From assembly GCF_901933205.1 (NCBI RefSeq), contig NC_044572.1:74521465-74585464 (forward strand): DNA of 64,000 bases. Reading direction: 5' to 3'. Made by a program: the position numbers and the translations under genes. Position 1 is the stretch's first letter. Each line of letters starts with the position of its first letter. Positions 11,585 to 23,812 of this stretch are shown in pieces. A model generated the notes under the pieces. The model did no database searches and was not told the DNA's origin. It was given only the letters and a program-made list of their open reading frames with translations. This stretch comes from Camarhynchus parvulus (Eukaryota > Chordata > Aves > Passeriformes > Thraupidae).

Positions 11585-11743
11585 AGTCAAGGATGCCCCA
11601 TCCCTGGAAGTGTTCAAGGCCAGGCTGGATGGGGCTCTGAGCAATTTGGTCCAGTGAAAATTGTCTCTGTCCATGGCAGAGGGATTAGAATTAGATGACC
11701 TTTAACATCCCTTCCAACCCAAACTATTCTATGATTCTATGAT
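11585..11743 (+). repeat. CR1 LINE 3' end, 5'-truncated
   Basis: The coding tail of CR1 ORF2 is recognisable (catccctggaagtgttcaag, the SLEVFK-type segment). It runs through the 3' UTR (cccttccaacccaaa) to the diagnostic terminal octamer repeat (attctatgattctatgat, 11726-11743). Only the last ~160 bp are present, typical of 5' truncation. Confidence 0.9.
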
Positions 11744-12643
11744 CCTCTGAATATTTTCACCAAAATCCAGATGCCACATGGAATGAATATATTCAAACAG
11801 TTATTGGGGTTTTTCAGTAAAATACTTATTCTACTTTTGTAATTGTCCAAGCAAACAGAAGATACTTTGCCACTTCAGGATCTTATTTGTGCCTCCATCC
11901 ACTCGTCCTCATCTCCAGAAAAACACAAAAGAAATAGATAAAAGTTCTTATCTATTGTATACAAATCATCTCATCATAGAGATTTCTTCCTGTTTATTCT
12001 TCAGCTCTATAAAAACGTCCAACCATTTTGCTTTAGAGACATTTATTTCTCAGAACAGTGGCTTGCAGCTGCCATTGGGTAGCATCAAGGTGAGAACTGT
12101 GGGTGGAACAGCTCCAGGTCACAGCCTGGGTTTTATCTTAGTTTTTCATCCCAGTTCTCTTATGTACCAAGTGCTCACGTTATTTCTCTGCTTGTCATGT
12201 TATGGACCCCTATTACCATTTCACAGATTTACAAAGGATCAAATCTCTTTTTAGGTTGTCCTCTAAGTTTACTGGACTGCAAAAGTATGATGTAATGGTT
12301 TTTTTTCTTGAGTAGTATGAAGATGTAGTGGATTGACATTGATTGTCTGCTAGCCACTCTCTGAATTCTTCTTGTCAACAGGACATATAGGGAAATAAAA
12401 TGGAAATTCTCAAGGATTGAGATAAGGACAGGGAGAATACTGACAGTAATTAGACCAATAAAATGGACCCATGGACCCAACTTAGGGAAAATTAGTTTCA
12501 TTTCTTGCCAGTTAAAAAGAGCTGGATGGTGAGAAAAAAAAAAAAAAGAAAAAAAAAAGTAAGCCATATTCTCTCCATTCCCCCTTGTTTCCAGTCTCAT
12601 CGTCAGTCCTTCTTTCCTAACAACCTTTTTCTTCACTGAAGGA
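11744..12643. other. AT-rich non-coding DNA, no feature recognised
   Basis: Contains a purine-rich A-tract near 12535-12560. The two opposite frames (11889-12254 plus, 12229-12684 minus) have no recognisable domains. Confidence 0.55.
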
Positions 12644-12658
12644 CACACAGGAATGGGA

Positions 12659-13505
12659 ATGAGAGGGCGGTCAGGCCACAGCAACTCCTTTTTGCCGATC
12701 CTTTCTCCACACGCTTTTCCCTGTTCCAGCTCGGACCATTCCCGGGGCCGCAGGCCAGCCCAGCCCGGCCGGGCTCTCTCCCAGGCCTCAGGGCCATCCC
12801 TGCCGGGTCTCTCCTGCCCCCGGCCCTGCTCCCGCTGTCCCCTCGGGGCTCGCAGGGCTGTTTCTCGCTCGCTTCCCCTGGCTCAGCCCTGGCTCTGGGC
12901 AGCGTTTTGCCCTCCCTTGCCCAGGCTTTCCCCAGGGCTGAGGGGCTCAGCCGTGCCCTGCGCTGGGGCCGCTGCAGCCGCTGGCACCGCCTGGGGCCGG
13001 CCCGGGCAGCCCCGGCACAGCCCTGGTACAGCCCCGGCACCGCCCCGGCACCGCCCCGGCACAGCCCCGGTACAGCCCTGGCACAGCCCCGGCACAGCCC
13101 CGGCACAGCCCCGGCACAGCCCCGGTACAGCCCCGGCACCGCCCCGGCACCGCCCCGGCACCGCCCCGGCACCGCCCCGGTACCGCCCCGGCACGGCCCC
13201 GGCACGGCCTCGGCACAGCCCCGGCACAGCCCCGGCACAGCCCCGGTACAGCCCGGGCACAGCCCCGGCACAGCCCCGGTACAGCCCCGGTACAGCCCCG
13301 GTACAGCCCGGTACAGCCCGGGCACAGCCCCGGCACGGCCTCGGCACAGCCCCGGCACGGCCCCGGCACGGCCCCGGCACAGCCCCGGCGCTGCCGCCAC
13401 CACCGGGGCAGGGAGAGCCCAGTTGAGAGGCCTGAAATCATGAAGATTCCATCAGCTATCGCTTTCTTCCTCAGCTCTGTGCTGTGTTTCTTCCCCATTG
13501 TACGG
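12659..13505. other. GC-rich island with CpGs, possible inserted segment
   Basis: The only strongly GC-rich block in the window, with abrupt edges. It carries many CpG and SmaI-like CCCGGG-type sites and contains the 11-bp minisatellite. The flanking DNA shows a near direct repeat: CACACAGGAATGGGA at 12644-12658 and CACACAGGAAGGGA at 13506-13519, one base shorter. This could be a target-site duplication around an insertion, or chance. It could alternatively be a CpG-island promoter, but I see no exon with a clear donor. Long frames on both strands are low-complexity artefacts. Confidence 0.55.
13010..13395. repeat. 11-bp GC-rich minisatellite (ACAGCCCCGGC unit), G4-prone
   Basis: About 35 tandem units of ACAGCCCCGGC with variants (accgccccggc, acggccccggc, tacagccccgg) and a few 1-bp-shorter copies near 13300. 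Because 11 is not a multiple of three, each frame cycles through all phases, and no unit contains a stop. That explains the long Pro/Gly/Ala/Arg-rich frames on both strands. On the minus strand GGGG runs are spaced by 7 nt (CTGTGCC), which meets the usual G-quadruplex pattern throughout. Confidence 0.92.
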
Positions 13506-13519
13506 CACACAGGAAGGGA

Positions 13520-16500
13520 TTGGAAAGCAAAATTAGGTGTGTTTCAGGGAAATTTTTTTTGTCATAAAGCAAGGATTTGTTGATACATTTAACAGGTTGC
13601 TCTGGATGAGTCTAATTCAAAGTAGAATAAAAATAAACTTAATGTTCAGTGAGTTTTGTTGTTAACTGGTAATGTTTATAGACTAGTAGTAGTTTTTGGT
13701 CAAGGTGTCTCTGTCTTACCTTGATTGTACACTTTTAATCTCCTGGGTATCTCTGTTAAGGAGTTGACAACTGAGGATATAGAATCCTACAGCTTGATGT
13801 TGTTGTTGTTGTTTATACTGATAAAATATTCAAATTGCCTGAAGATAAGATAAAATAAAAAAAAAAAAAAATAAAAAGAACCTAAGGCAGGAAGCAAAGA
13901 CAGAATATCAGGTCATGGAAGTGTTGAGTCTGAGACTCAATGGAGACTCATGGAGACTCAAAGTATTGCTCCCAGAAGGTGTTATTACACAGCTACCTAC
14001 TGCCAAGGCTCCTGAGAGTCAGAGAGAGTGCTGGTAAACCCAAGGTTAAATTATCCTTGATGTTTTGGCTAATTAATTTTCCAAAGAAAATTTTGTAAAG
14101 TATGAAAATTAAGGGGTAGAAATTCTGCACTGGTAAAAGCACATACTTAGAGGAAGCTTTTATAAGGAGACTGAAGATTGAATAAAGATTAAGGGAATAT
14201 GATTTTGTGATGAATGTTTTTTGGATAGGTGTATGTAACACTTAAATAAGAAGTACCAAACAGAGCTACATGCATAAATGTCTATGAGATAATTCTGCTG
14301 TCCTATAAAAAAATAAACCATCCTGGAATGCACTTTTGGCACAACTAAGACTTATCAAGTTAACTAGATCCACAGTGTTATTTCTACATACCATACTTTT
14401 GCAAGTATGTGATGATACTTCATAAAAAGCTGTTAAAGTGTCTTGTCATTTGTGGCTGAAACTCTTTGGCTTGTCCTAGAAATGTCTCCTTTTATTTTTA
14501 ATAAGTACACTCTTAAAAGTACTCAAAAAAGTGCATTACTTTTTCGTAATTCTTGTTATTGTGAAGGTTAGGTAATTTTTAAATTGAGACAAACTTATGA
14601 AGCCATTGGCTTTGTCTACAGAGGACAGGTGTGCTGCATTTTGAGCACAATATGAACATACAGTACATGAATTAAAAGCTTAACATTTCATAGGTAAATT
14701 TTACACTGGGTTATCTCGCCTATATAGTAAATGTCTGCAGAAGAATTCTCAGAAAACAGTTAGAATATATGGAAAACCATTCTATTTTTAACAAAATTTT
14801 AAATCATTTTGGATAGTTAACTTAGGAAGGCTACCACACAGAATGCTCATGTTTACAGCATATAGGATTTCCATACTTTTATTTCCATTGTTAATGTTGC
14901 GTTGCATATTGATTGTCACACATGCATTATTCTTAAATGATGTGTTGTGAGAAGTGTTTGCCAAATTTTGTGAATGAATCCTTAATAGAATAAAAACTAA
15001 TCTTAAAACATTAGATTAAAAAGGTCGAAGAGCAAAGAGAGAAAAGTTGCATATTTCTCAGTAATTTCTTTGAATATAACATTTCCTTAACTCCCATCAC
15101 TCACACATCCCTGATTCACTGACATTACTTGACTCTTTTTAGTAAACCAAAACATTCTACAGATACTATGTTTCATTTCAAGACATGAAAATAATTATTC
15201 TTGCTTATTTCACTTCCAAGTGGAAAAATATGAAATTAACCATATACACCAGTTTACAGTGCCAGTCTGTCTGTACCTTGATAAACAAGAAAGGACAAGT
15301 AATTGGTCCCTGATTCTAGAATTGAGTAGCCCAGACTGGATCACAGCCTGGGGCTTGCTGTCCCTAGAAAAGACTGGCTGTGTCCACATTGCACAACACA
15401 AGAGTGTCAGGAAGTTCTCCTCTGGCCCTAAAACTGGTGTTTTGGTACGTTTGTGTGAGTTGTGTCTGTAGAAATGTGAGACTTGTGTTGTTGCCCACCA
15501 CATTACTCTCTCTGCAAAACTCATTGGTGATGTGCTGTAAACCAGATATGCCATGGAGACATACAGAAGGTTTGACGGCACGAGTGTGGCCGAGCTGTGG
15601 TTAAAAAGAATAGAAATTTATGCAGTCTCTTTAATTGTGCTTATTGAATCATGCCCTGTTATGCACAATCTCTCTTGGTGAGATTCAGAACAGAGCTAGA
15701 AAGCAAGCTATTAATTAAGGAACAGTCAGGAGCCCTATGCTTGGATTCGTTCTTTGGTCTTCTAGAAGTGTGCATATGTACAGGCAATCTCTAAACTGGC
15801 TTCCTTGACCTTGTAAATCTCTGAAAACTTGTAGATTAAGTTCAATATTATTTTGCTTGGGTTTTTTTTTTTTTTCTCTTTCTATTCATCAGCTCTGCCT
15901 TTTTGAGTTTCTGGAATTTAAAGTCTGAGTCTATTTTTATTATTTATTTTTCTATAGAATAAGTGGAAGGCTGAAGTCTTGCTCCTTAATTATCACTTGT
16001 AAAATGAACCTTGCAAGAAAAATCTATCATGCCTGCCTGTTCCCTGATTATCTCTGTGGACACTGTCTTATGGTTATAAATGCTTTTCATCTTTTGATTA
16101 TCCTAGGGCTCTTTGGAGGTTTTATTTGTGTTTGTTTGGGGAGTTGAATCCTTTTTTTTATAGAAGGGACTTAAATTAGCCTTTTTGAAAATCCTGTGGT
16201 TATTCAGTCTAATACAGGATTGGCAGCAATGTGTTTAAAATCATAAATTTTGCAAAACATTTTGCTTCTTACTAGTTAGAAACCACTGTTACTCAGCAGT
16301 GCAGCTCCTATGCTCCAGTCCATTTTTAGAGAGTAGCTGTAACTATTAAAAATTAATATTTTCCAATGACTATTTGATCCAAGAATATGAAACTGTGACT
16401 ACCACCGCAGGCTGTTTATATCAGAAATTTCTTGTGTGATCTTCCCTGATCTCACTTCTATAAACTATCAGCTACAGTGAATGGAATGTAGTTCTTGGTA

Positions 16501-19500
16501 TAATAAGTTCTTTTAATGCATCTTCTTCTACAACGCTTGCTTCAAAGTTTTAGAAAGGGTCAATGAACCCACCTTGACTAAAGTGATATGTATGTAAAAG
16601 AGTTTTAAAAGTTTTCTTCCATAATTTTTTAGTGCATTGGGAAGTCTACGAGTAATTCCACTTTTGACATTAAAAGGGATGTTGATCAGTCCTGTATTTC
16701 TTCCCTTTTGCTTTTTTATCCTTTTTAATCAATCAAATTTGTCATTAAAATTTTTATTGCCAGCATTTTTTCGATGCCTCTGTGACAGTACAATTGAATT
16801 CTGTCAACTGAATTTTATATTCTGTTGTCAGCTTCCTTGTGCTGCTAAAGACATCCTGGAATCAATCTTTAGCATTTCACTGCCTTTCTACATGAGTTGT
16901 CCCAGAATTAGATTTAGTATTTGACATGTTTTTGACGCACTGTAACCAATCCATCTCCTGCAAAAGCTACATATGTCAACATTTTAGGTTTTAACTTCGC
17001 CTTTGCATGCCTCACATACCCTGCAGTACAAAGGGTACCCATCAAGTGAGCCAAACATTTCCCGTGTATTTTGGGGAAAATACAGCTGTGGAACTTCAGC
17101 TATCATATTGACCTACAGTGAATGGTTTACAATTACCTAGAGCTTAGTCCTGTTGAATATTTTAAGAATGTACCTCTCTCTTGAAGATTTCTCATGAACA
17201 TTTTTCTGATTGTACACTGTGTGGAGTCTGTATGTCAAGTTTCATTTTTAAGTCTTTCAGTGATTTTCCATGTGCTTTTACAAAACTTTTAACCTTTTCA
17301 AAGCATGGCCTTATTTCCATGGCAAAATACTGCTCAAATCTGTTAAATTCTATATTAAAAGTATTTTTGTCCTTGAAAACATGGTTTGTCAGCATCATGA
17401 AGACTGTGTGGAAATACTAAAGAATTTTTTTGCCTCCCTGTATTACTATGTATCTGTGCTATTTTTCTCTGATTACAATTGATATTTTTTTTGTCTTCCT
17501 ACCAAAATTATAATATGGTACAACACTACTCTGCAGCTTGTAAAATTTTAATTTCTATATATAAAATCTTCTTGCTGTTGTTTTCTCAGTCTGATGATCC
17601 CAGCTAGGACTGGAATATAAATTAGGATTTCAGAAGCCATTTATATACATCTGTGATTAGCTGATCCAAATGCTGATATAAATAAATGTGAAGTTTTTCC
17701 CCATTTCAAAATTACATGCAAAATGGTATATATCAAGCTCATTTTGTTCTTTACATCTCCATAGGACAGCCTGAAAATTGTGTCAAAATTTTTAATTTGA
17801 CTTTCACTGCTTTATTCAGGAAGAGGGAGAAGAGAATAAGGCACTGTGTTTCTAAACAAGGCAGACTCACAGAGTTTTCTTAGAAAATCTGGGGGGAAAA
17901 AAGTTCAAAAAGTTGAAATTAAAAAAAACAAAAGAAGGAAAATGGGTTTTGCTTGAGACATTTAGTTGTAGACTGTTGAATTTATGCCAGAAAACCAACT
18001 TTTTCCCTGGTGATGGTTTCTTGCTCTATTTGCTTTTTAAGGGATCCAAATATCTGCATGAACAGATTTCATATGTGTTTAAATTATTTCTTGCTGTCTG
18101 TTGGCTTCCTTGAGAGCTCCAGTTGTAACTGAGTGTTCCTCTTTGATTTTATTACCTATATATTTCGCCTTTTTGCTTCACAAAGCATTACTCTTTTCCT
18201 ATATGAGCTTCTGGTGTCTTGCAGGTACAAGTACATTCCTAGATGATTTTTAATAGGGAGTTCATATTTGAGCTCAAAAGGATGATAAGCCTTCATGTCT
18301 CAAACTCAGGAAGCTTTAAAGAAACAGCAGAAACAGAAAAGGAGCAATAGCAATGTATATCTCATAGCTTAATAGCAAAATAACCAATTACCGGCTTAGT
18401 AATCAAAATTACCATATCAAAAGTTTTCCACGACTTGCCTTTTACCCTGTTGCATACAATATACCTGTGGCAGCCTTGGCTGGCTCGAAGGAAACTGCTA
18501 TTATGATTCAGTGTAGACAAAATGAAATTTAAGAACATACAATTGCAGCCTCTTGATGTGGGTGTTTCAGTGAAAGGTAGTAATATTAAGCTCTTGCTGA
18601 GAGCTAACACGGTCCCGCAAAAAACCAGTAACTGCAAGAAGTGTTCTCATGAATCAGCCATTTTGTTAAAAGAGTATTTTAGCAGAGTGGTGTTGACAAG
18701 ATCCATTTCAGCTGAGTGAGAATACCAGCTTTTGCAGATTGATCAACAACATATCATGATAGAATAAATCTGTGAGCAACAGGATAGCAATGACTGACCC
18801 TGCAGTTTGTATATGAAAATACATAACTTATAGTCTACATTATTAGTAGCATACGGCACGACACCAGGTGGGTCAGGAATAATTTCTTAGCATTTATCTG
18901 GAAATATAGCTGGATGGAACATCTTGTGATAGGAGAGAGCAGGGAAAAATGATGTATGAATTTCACAAACAGGATCATAAGCTGTCAGGCAATGATAGCA
19001 GTGTGCAATATTAATATATGCATCTCGCATGGGGAAGTGATAAATGAGACAGCCCTGTGACAAATTGCATAGGCATGTAATAAATAAGTTTACCACATAA
19101 CTCTGCAATTTATCAGATGCCTTTTGCCATTACCTGCCCAATAATCCATCTCTCAGGGATTTATTTTCACAATCCAGAATTCCTCAGCAGCTCGAAACAC
19201 CCTACTTCTTTTAAAGTTCAACCTGTCAAAAAAAACTTTTCCCCTGTTCTCCCTACAATGAGCTAGCCTGGGTTGTTGAACATTAACAGCTTTGATATAC
19301 ATGACAGTATCCTCACAATTCTAACATACAATAATTGCGAAAAATCGTAGTTTGCTGCACTTCACAATGGGCCATGTAACTCTTTATTCTGTTAAAATCT
19401 GTTGCATATGTTCTTTGAAAGTATTTTACTTTTCTATGTGTCTTGTGTAACTATTGCAGTTAGCCGTGTACTGCTTCAGCTGTATTTTTGTGGATTTAAA

Positions 19501-22251
19501 ATAAATACAATATTCCACTTCCTAAGGAATGTGGCCAACTAGCTTTGCCTGCTAAATGAATCTCCCCAAATTTATTAACACCCTTTCATTATCCCAATTA
19601 GTCTGAAACACCATCTATTTCTAATAATAAGTATCCTTCCATCTTTCATCCTTCCATCCTCCCTTGCTTTCTTTCCACTAAGGAACTGCTTCTTAGAAAA
19701 GCTCAAAGCCATAAGCCTGTGTGGATTACTGACTTCAAATGTGTTACTTCATAATTATTACAAGTGAATATCATTTAACAGGTAAGGACATACGTGAGCA
19801 GGAGATGATTTAAAAATGCTTAGGCAAATTATAATTTTCATTTATAAGTGATGTGGTGTTGTGGACATGGTTTCTTGGCAACAGAAGTGTAGGTCTTTTT
19901 CAAGGTAGCATTTGGGGGTGTGGTTATAAGCATTTATGAAATTTCTCAAAGTATGGTTTGTTTGGTTTTTTCCATTTTGAATATCCCCATTTTATCCACT
20001 TTCTTTGAAGATTCCTAGGAAGTCTGTCATAGTGCCCTTACTGGATGCACAAACATTCTCTACTGTTTATTTGTTGTTTGTTTGGTTTTTTTCATAACTA
20101 ATATAGTGAAAATTGATTTAATTTTAGAAATTTCTGATAAATGTTTCAGTGTCATATTTTAAGAACTAATAGTTCCAATTTATTGTCTGATCAACTCCGT
20201 TGCCTCAAACAAAATTTATTTTCTTCAGATTTGATGCTGTGAAAATATTTTAAACCTTACATGGTTTTCCTCATTTGGGATGAAATGGACCTCTAAAAAT
20301 TGATAGAAGCTCTTGTGTCTATGAAAGAGATAAAAATGAAATTTTCATTATTAACTTATTTCCCCAAAAATGGTTAAGAAACCCCATGGTACTTCAAGGT
20401 TCCTATGGTTTTGGACATTGTCTTAATTTTGTAAGACAGAGATATATGGATAAATTTATTTGAAGTCACTTGTAAGTGCTTTTTGTCTGCTGTTCTACCC
20501 TGTATGGTTGGATTAGTAGAATTTTACTATTTTGATTTTATGCAAAAAATTTCTTAAAGGAGAAATTGAATAAAAGCACATGAATAAAAACAAGTTTGGA
20601 TAAGACTGCCTGTATTAGTTTCTCTCACTCTTTTAGACTTTTGAAATCTATCCAAATTCATACTGATTTCCTCTACCTAAATATTAAAGAATTAATTTTT
20701 AGATTTTTTTCACATTTTTCTGTCTGTACTAATGTAGTAATGGTAAGGTCTCTTTTAAGGGAACTTGCCATCTCCGGACAACATGACTGACAAATTATAA
20801 TAGTTTTTAATTTACTGCGTTTGCTGTCCTACTAACCATTTCTACTTGACTTTATGGGCAGCCATGAGTCATCCTTCAGGATAACCAACCATAACTACCC
20901 AGACATTGTGCGTGCCCATGTGTTTTATATTCATAAAGATCAGAAACTGCAGTAATGTGCATAAGGTAAATACGTCTAAGTTACTTAGTATCCTGAAACA
21001 TTTCAGTCAAGCAGTCTTTAAATCTTGAAGCTCAGCATATGCTTGGTGTTTGCTCTAAGTACTGTGTTAGTTAGTGGTACTTCTTGATGAAGGACGTGCT
21101 GTGTCCAAATGATGGCCCGTCACTGTGATGTGGAGGTCACTCTAACTCTTCTTTGGCAGGGTTTGCAATATATAGGCATTTAGCCAGCACAATGTTAAAA
21201 GGTCATAAAATAGGAATTAATTAGGTTTATCCAAGAATGGGCTGTTCCAAATGTCAAGCTAAAGCTTGGCAACATTCTTGACATACTATTCTTCTTGTCT
21301 CTCATTTGGCAAAGCCATCATACTGTAGGCATATTTTACTCATAGCAGTACCAAAACACCTCCTTCTGACCAGACAGAAACTAAACAAAACAAGGTGTTT
21401 GAACTAACTAATTCAAAGGGATTTTTTTTTTTTTTTGGTTGCTTACATAGTTTTGGTGCTTTTAATATGTAATGTCTAGGATCAGTATTCCAAACACCGC
21501 TCCCTTCAGTGAGAGGTGGGCTCGACAAGCTTTTTGAATTCTCTTTGTAGGGATTCAAAGTCTGCAGAGTTCATAATTCATGAGAGGTAGCTGTTGCAAT
21601 AATATTCTCTTTTTAAAAGCTGGTGAACATTCATAGAGATGTGTGCTGCATATGGTCTGCGGACCTGGCCCCTTTGTGAACTCTGGGACTGCTGTTTCCT
21701 CTCCTACCTCACACATGGATTTTCTACTTTGAAATCTCAAGAGGAGAGATGGATTTCATTGAAATATACTGCAGAAACCATCTGAGTTGTCTACTCAGAA
21801 AGGGAACAAAGCTACACCTCTGTGCCTCTGGTTTAGCTTAGCCAAACACCACGTGATCTGACTGCCTTTTAAAGAAAGTTTTAGTGTAGAGAGGGTCAGA
21901 AAACCAAACCTGATTCTCTTGTGTCCCAGGCTGTAGTAACTGTTATATCATCCTCATCATTTGTTTTGTCAGTTGTAGGCAATGAAAGCTTTCTATGTCC
22001 CCGAGTACAGCTTGGGTTTCTGTCTGTTTCTTAAGATTTTGGTTTATATGTTGGGGGAGAATTTAAATAATATGAAGCATGATCTTGAAAATAACTTATT
22101 ATAGATTTCCGTTAGTGCTACCACTGTGAGGGAGGAAAGAAATGTCTTTTTCTTAGTGTGCCATTTATCAATGAGCGCAGTGGCTCAAAGCAATTTTGTG
22201 CTCTTCTCATGTCCCAGGCGTCCTCATATGGATTTTTGCTTCTGCTAGCAG
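13520..22251. other. Long AT-rich non-coding stretch, no gene recognised
   Basis: Contains a (TTG)n microsatellite near 13799-13812, an A-rich run near 13848-13878, repeated 'atggagactca' near 13937-13960, and scattered T runs (15858, 21421). No open frame in this interval shows a domain, and no transposon terminus or structured RNA was recognised. Confidence 0.55.
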
Positions 22252-22289
22252 GATGGAACTCCTAAACACAATCTTGATACTTTGTCTTG
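22252..22289 (+). CDS. Candidate signal-peptide exon of an unidentified gene
   Basis: A weak acceptor (tttttgcttctgctagcag) is followed by G-ATG, then 12 codons with a hydrophobic core (MELLNTILILCL). A consensus donor, G|gtgagt, follows at 22290, leaving phase 1. Small phase-1 exons that encode part of a secretory signal are common in cell-surface and secreted vertebrate proteins. No partner exon was found in the window, and I cannot name the gene. Chance is quite possible, since short hydrophobic stretches before a gtgagt are frequent in 64 kb. Confidence 0.18.
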
Positions 22290-23316
22290 GTGAGTGCTAT
22301 TTATTGACTGCATGGATATTTGTTCTTATAGCACAGGGGCAAAGTCAAAATTATGTCCTACAAAGCACTCCTTACACTTGTGAGTTTCTTTCAATATCCT
22401 GTGAACAGAAGTTTAAATTTTTTTATTAAGAACATTTCATTATTGATCAAGAACCTATCTAAAAGGGCTGAGCCTTCACCATAGAGTTTGCTGAGAACTT
22501 GTGATTTCTTTGGACACTGAACACTAGTAAACAGAATTTTCTTGCAAACCCAGAGAACATTAGCAAAGTTAGAAAGAGCTTCACAGCATATTGTGTAATA
22601 AATATAATAATTTGTGCAGAGAAGAAAACAAGAAGGTATTTTTATTCAGATCAATCAGATTTAATATCTGTATAAATCAGTAAAATATTATTTTCAAAAT
22701 AGGATTTTGAAAGCCTTTCTGAATATGTTCAGAGGTATCAGAACCTGTTGCTTTGTGTTTATGTCATGAAAGATGGTGCCAGGTTCTTCTGTGATTTTCA
22801 GAAGATTTCAGAAATCAATTTTTTTTCATGTGCTTTTATTAGTTTTTTTGTCATTGCAGATACTAGAAGGTGCATGACTTTGGGAATGAAATATATTTAC
22901 ATTGCTTAGCTGCTGTAAATATGAAGTACGTTGAGAGAAAGACAAAGCAATTCCTTCTTGGTTTATACTCTTCTCTTTAAGCTGCCATTGCTAAAGTGGC
23001 ACATAGAGATACCCTTCTTATTTTCTTGTTATTTCTATTGAGTTGGCCAAGTTTCACCAGTTACAGCAGACTACTGATGTGGGGAAAAAAGAAGCATAAC
23101 TACTTTAACTAAGATAATTTCCATTTCTATATTTCACAGCCATAAAATCCCAAGCAAAAGATCTTTGAGCACTTTGATTCAAATTTTGTGTATCCATGTT
23201 TATAACAAATTTTATTCTTGCAGTTTCATCTAAAAAAGTAATGCACCTGATTCACTTAATATGTGAACATCTGTAGTCTATAACTCATGTATTTTTTCTG
23301 ATTTGGGCTTTGGAGC
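22290..23316. other. AT-rich non-coding DNA, no feature recognised
   Basis: No recognisable transposon, RNA gene or exon in this interval. Confidence 0.5.
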
Positions 23317-23338
23317 ATTTGCATATGCAAATTTGCAT
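23317..23338. promoter_or_regulatory. Cluster of three POU octamer motifs
   Basis: ATTTGCAT (23317-23324) abuts its reverse complement ATGCAAAT (23325-23332), forming a perfect 16-bp palindrome. A third ATTTGCAT overlaps at 23331-23338. The octamer is the classic binding site of OCT/POU factors. Binding and function are inferred from the motif only. Confidence 0.3.
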
Positions 23339-23748
23339 ATCTTATTTATTTCTAAGCTTCTGAACTGATTTATATCCATTGAAGATCTGGAGTTTTATGC
23401 AGAAGCATTTGAACCATATTATTTTTTTGTTTGTTTCTTTTGCATTTCTTCTGCTATATGCCTTTAATTAAAAAGCGATCAATGCAATTAACTTGAAAGA
23501 AAAATAAAATATACTTGTTCATATAGTGAAATGTGTCAGCATATGAAGGCATCTTTTTTATGCCAATTCATAGAGTTTTTAATATCCCCTTGGCTTTATA
23601 TTTCATTTGGCCTGTATATTTTCAATCAAATAGAAGAAGATGTAAATACCATATTTTATGTGTTCTTACTTGTTTTGTTAGTAGTACTGTAAGAGATAGG
23701 GAACAATTTGGATGCATTCTGAAAGTAAAGGTAACAAGGAGTTCTGGA

Positions 23749-23812
23749 AAATACAAATTGTATGCAGTATATACAATTTTGTATGCAGAAAATACAATTT
23801 GTATGCAGTACA
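23749..23812. repeat. Three tandem ~21-bp units with internal palindrome
   Basis: Three copies of a tacaattt-gtatgcag unit start near 23752, 23772 and 23793. Each contains a short dyad (tacaaattgta type). Copies differ by one or two bases. Confidence 0.8.

Noticed and set aside
12633..13510. Six long frames of 165-257 codons on both strands rich in Pro, Gly, Ala and Arg
   Set aside because: They are by-products of an 11-bp GC-rich minisatellite that lacks stops in every phase. Frames on opposite strands overlap fully, and no domain or conserved start is visible.
13848..13885. A-rich tract considered as the tail of a processed pseudogene
   Set aside because: No coding similarity upstream, no target-site duplication, and the tract is interrupted. 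A simple low-complexity run explains it.
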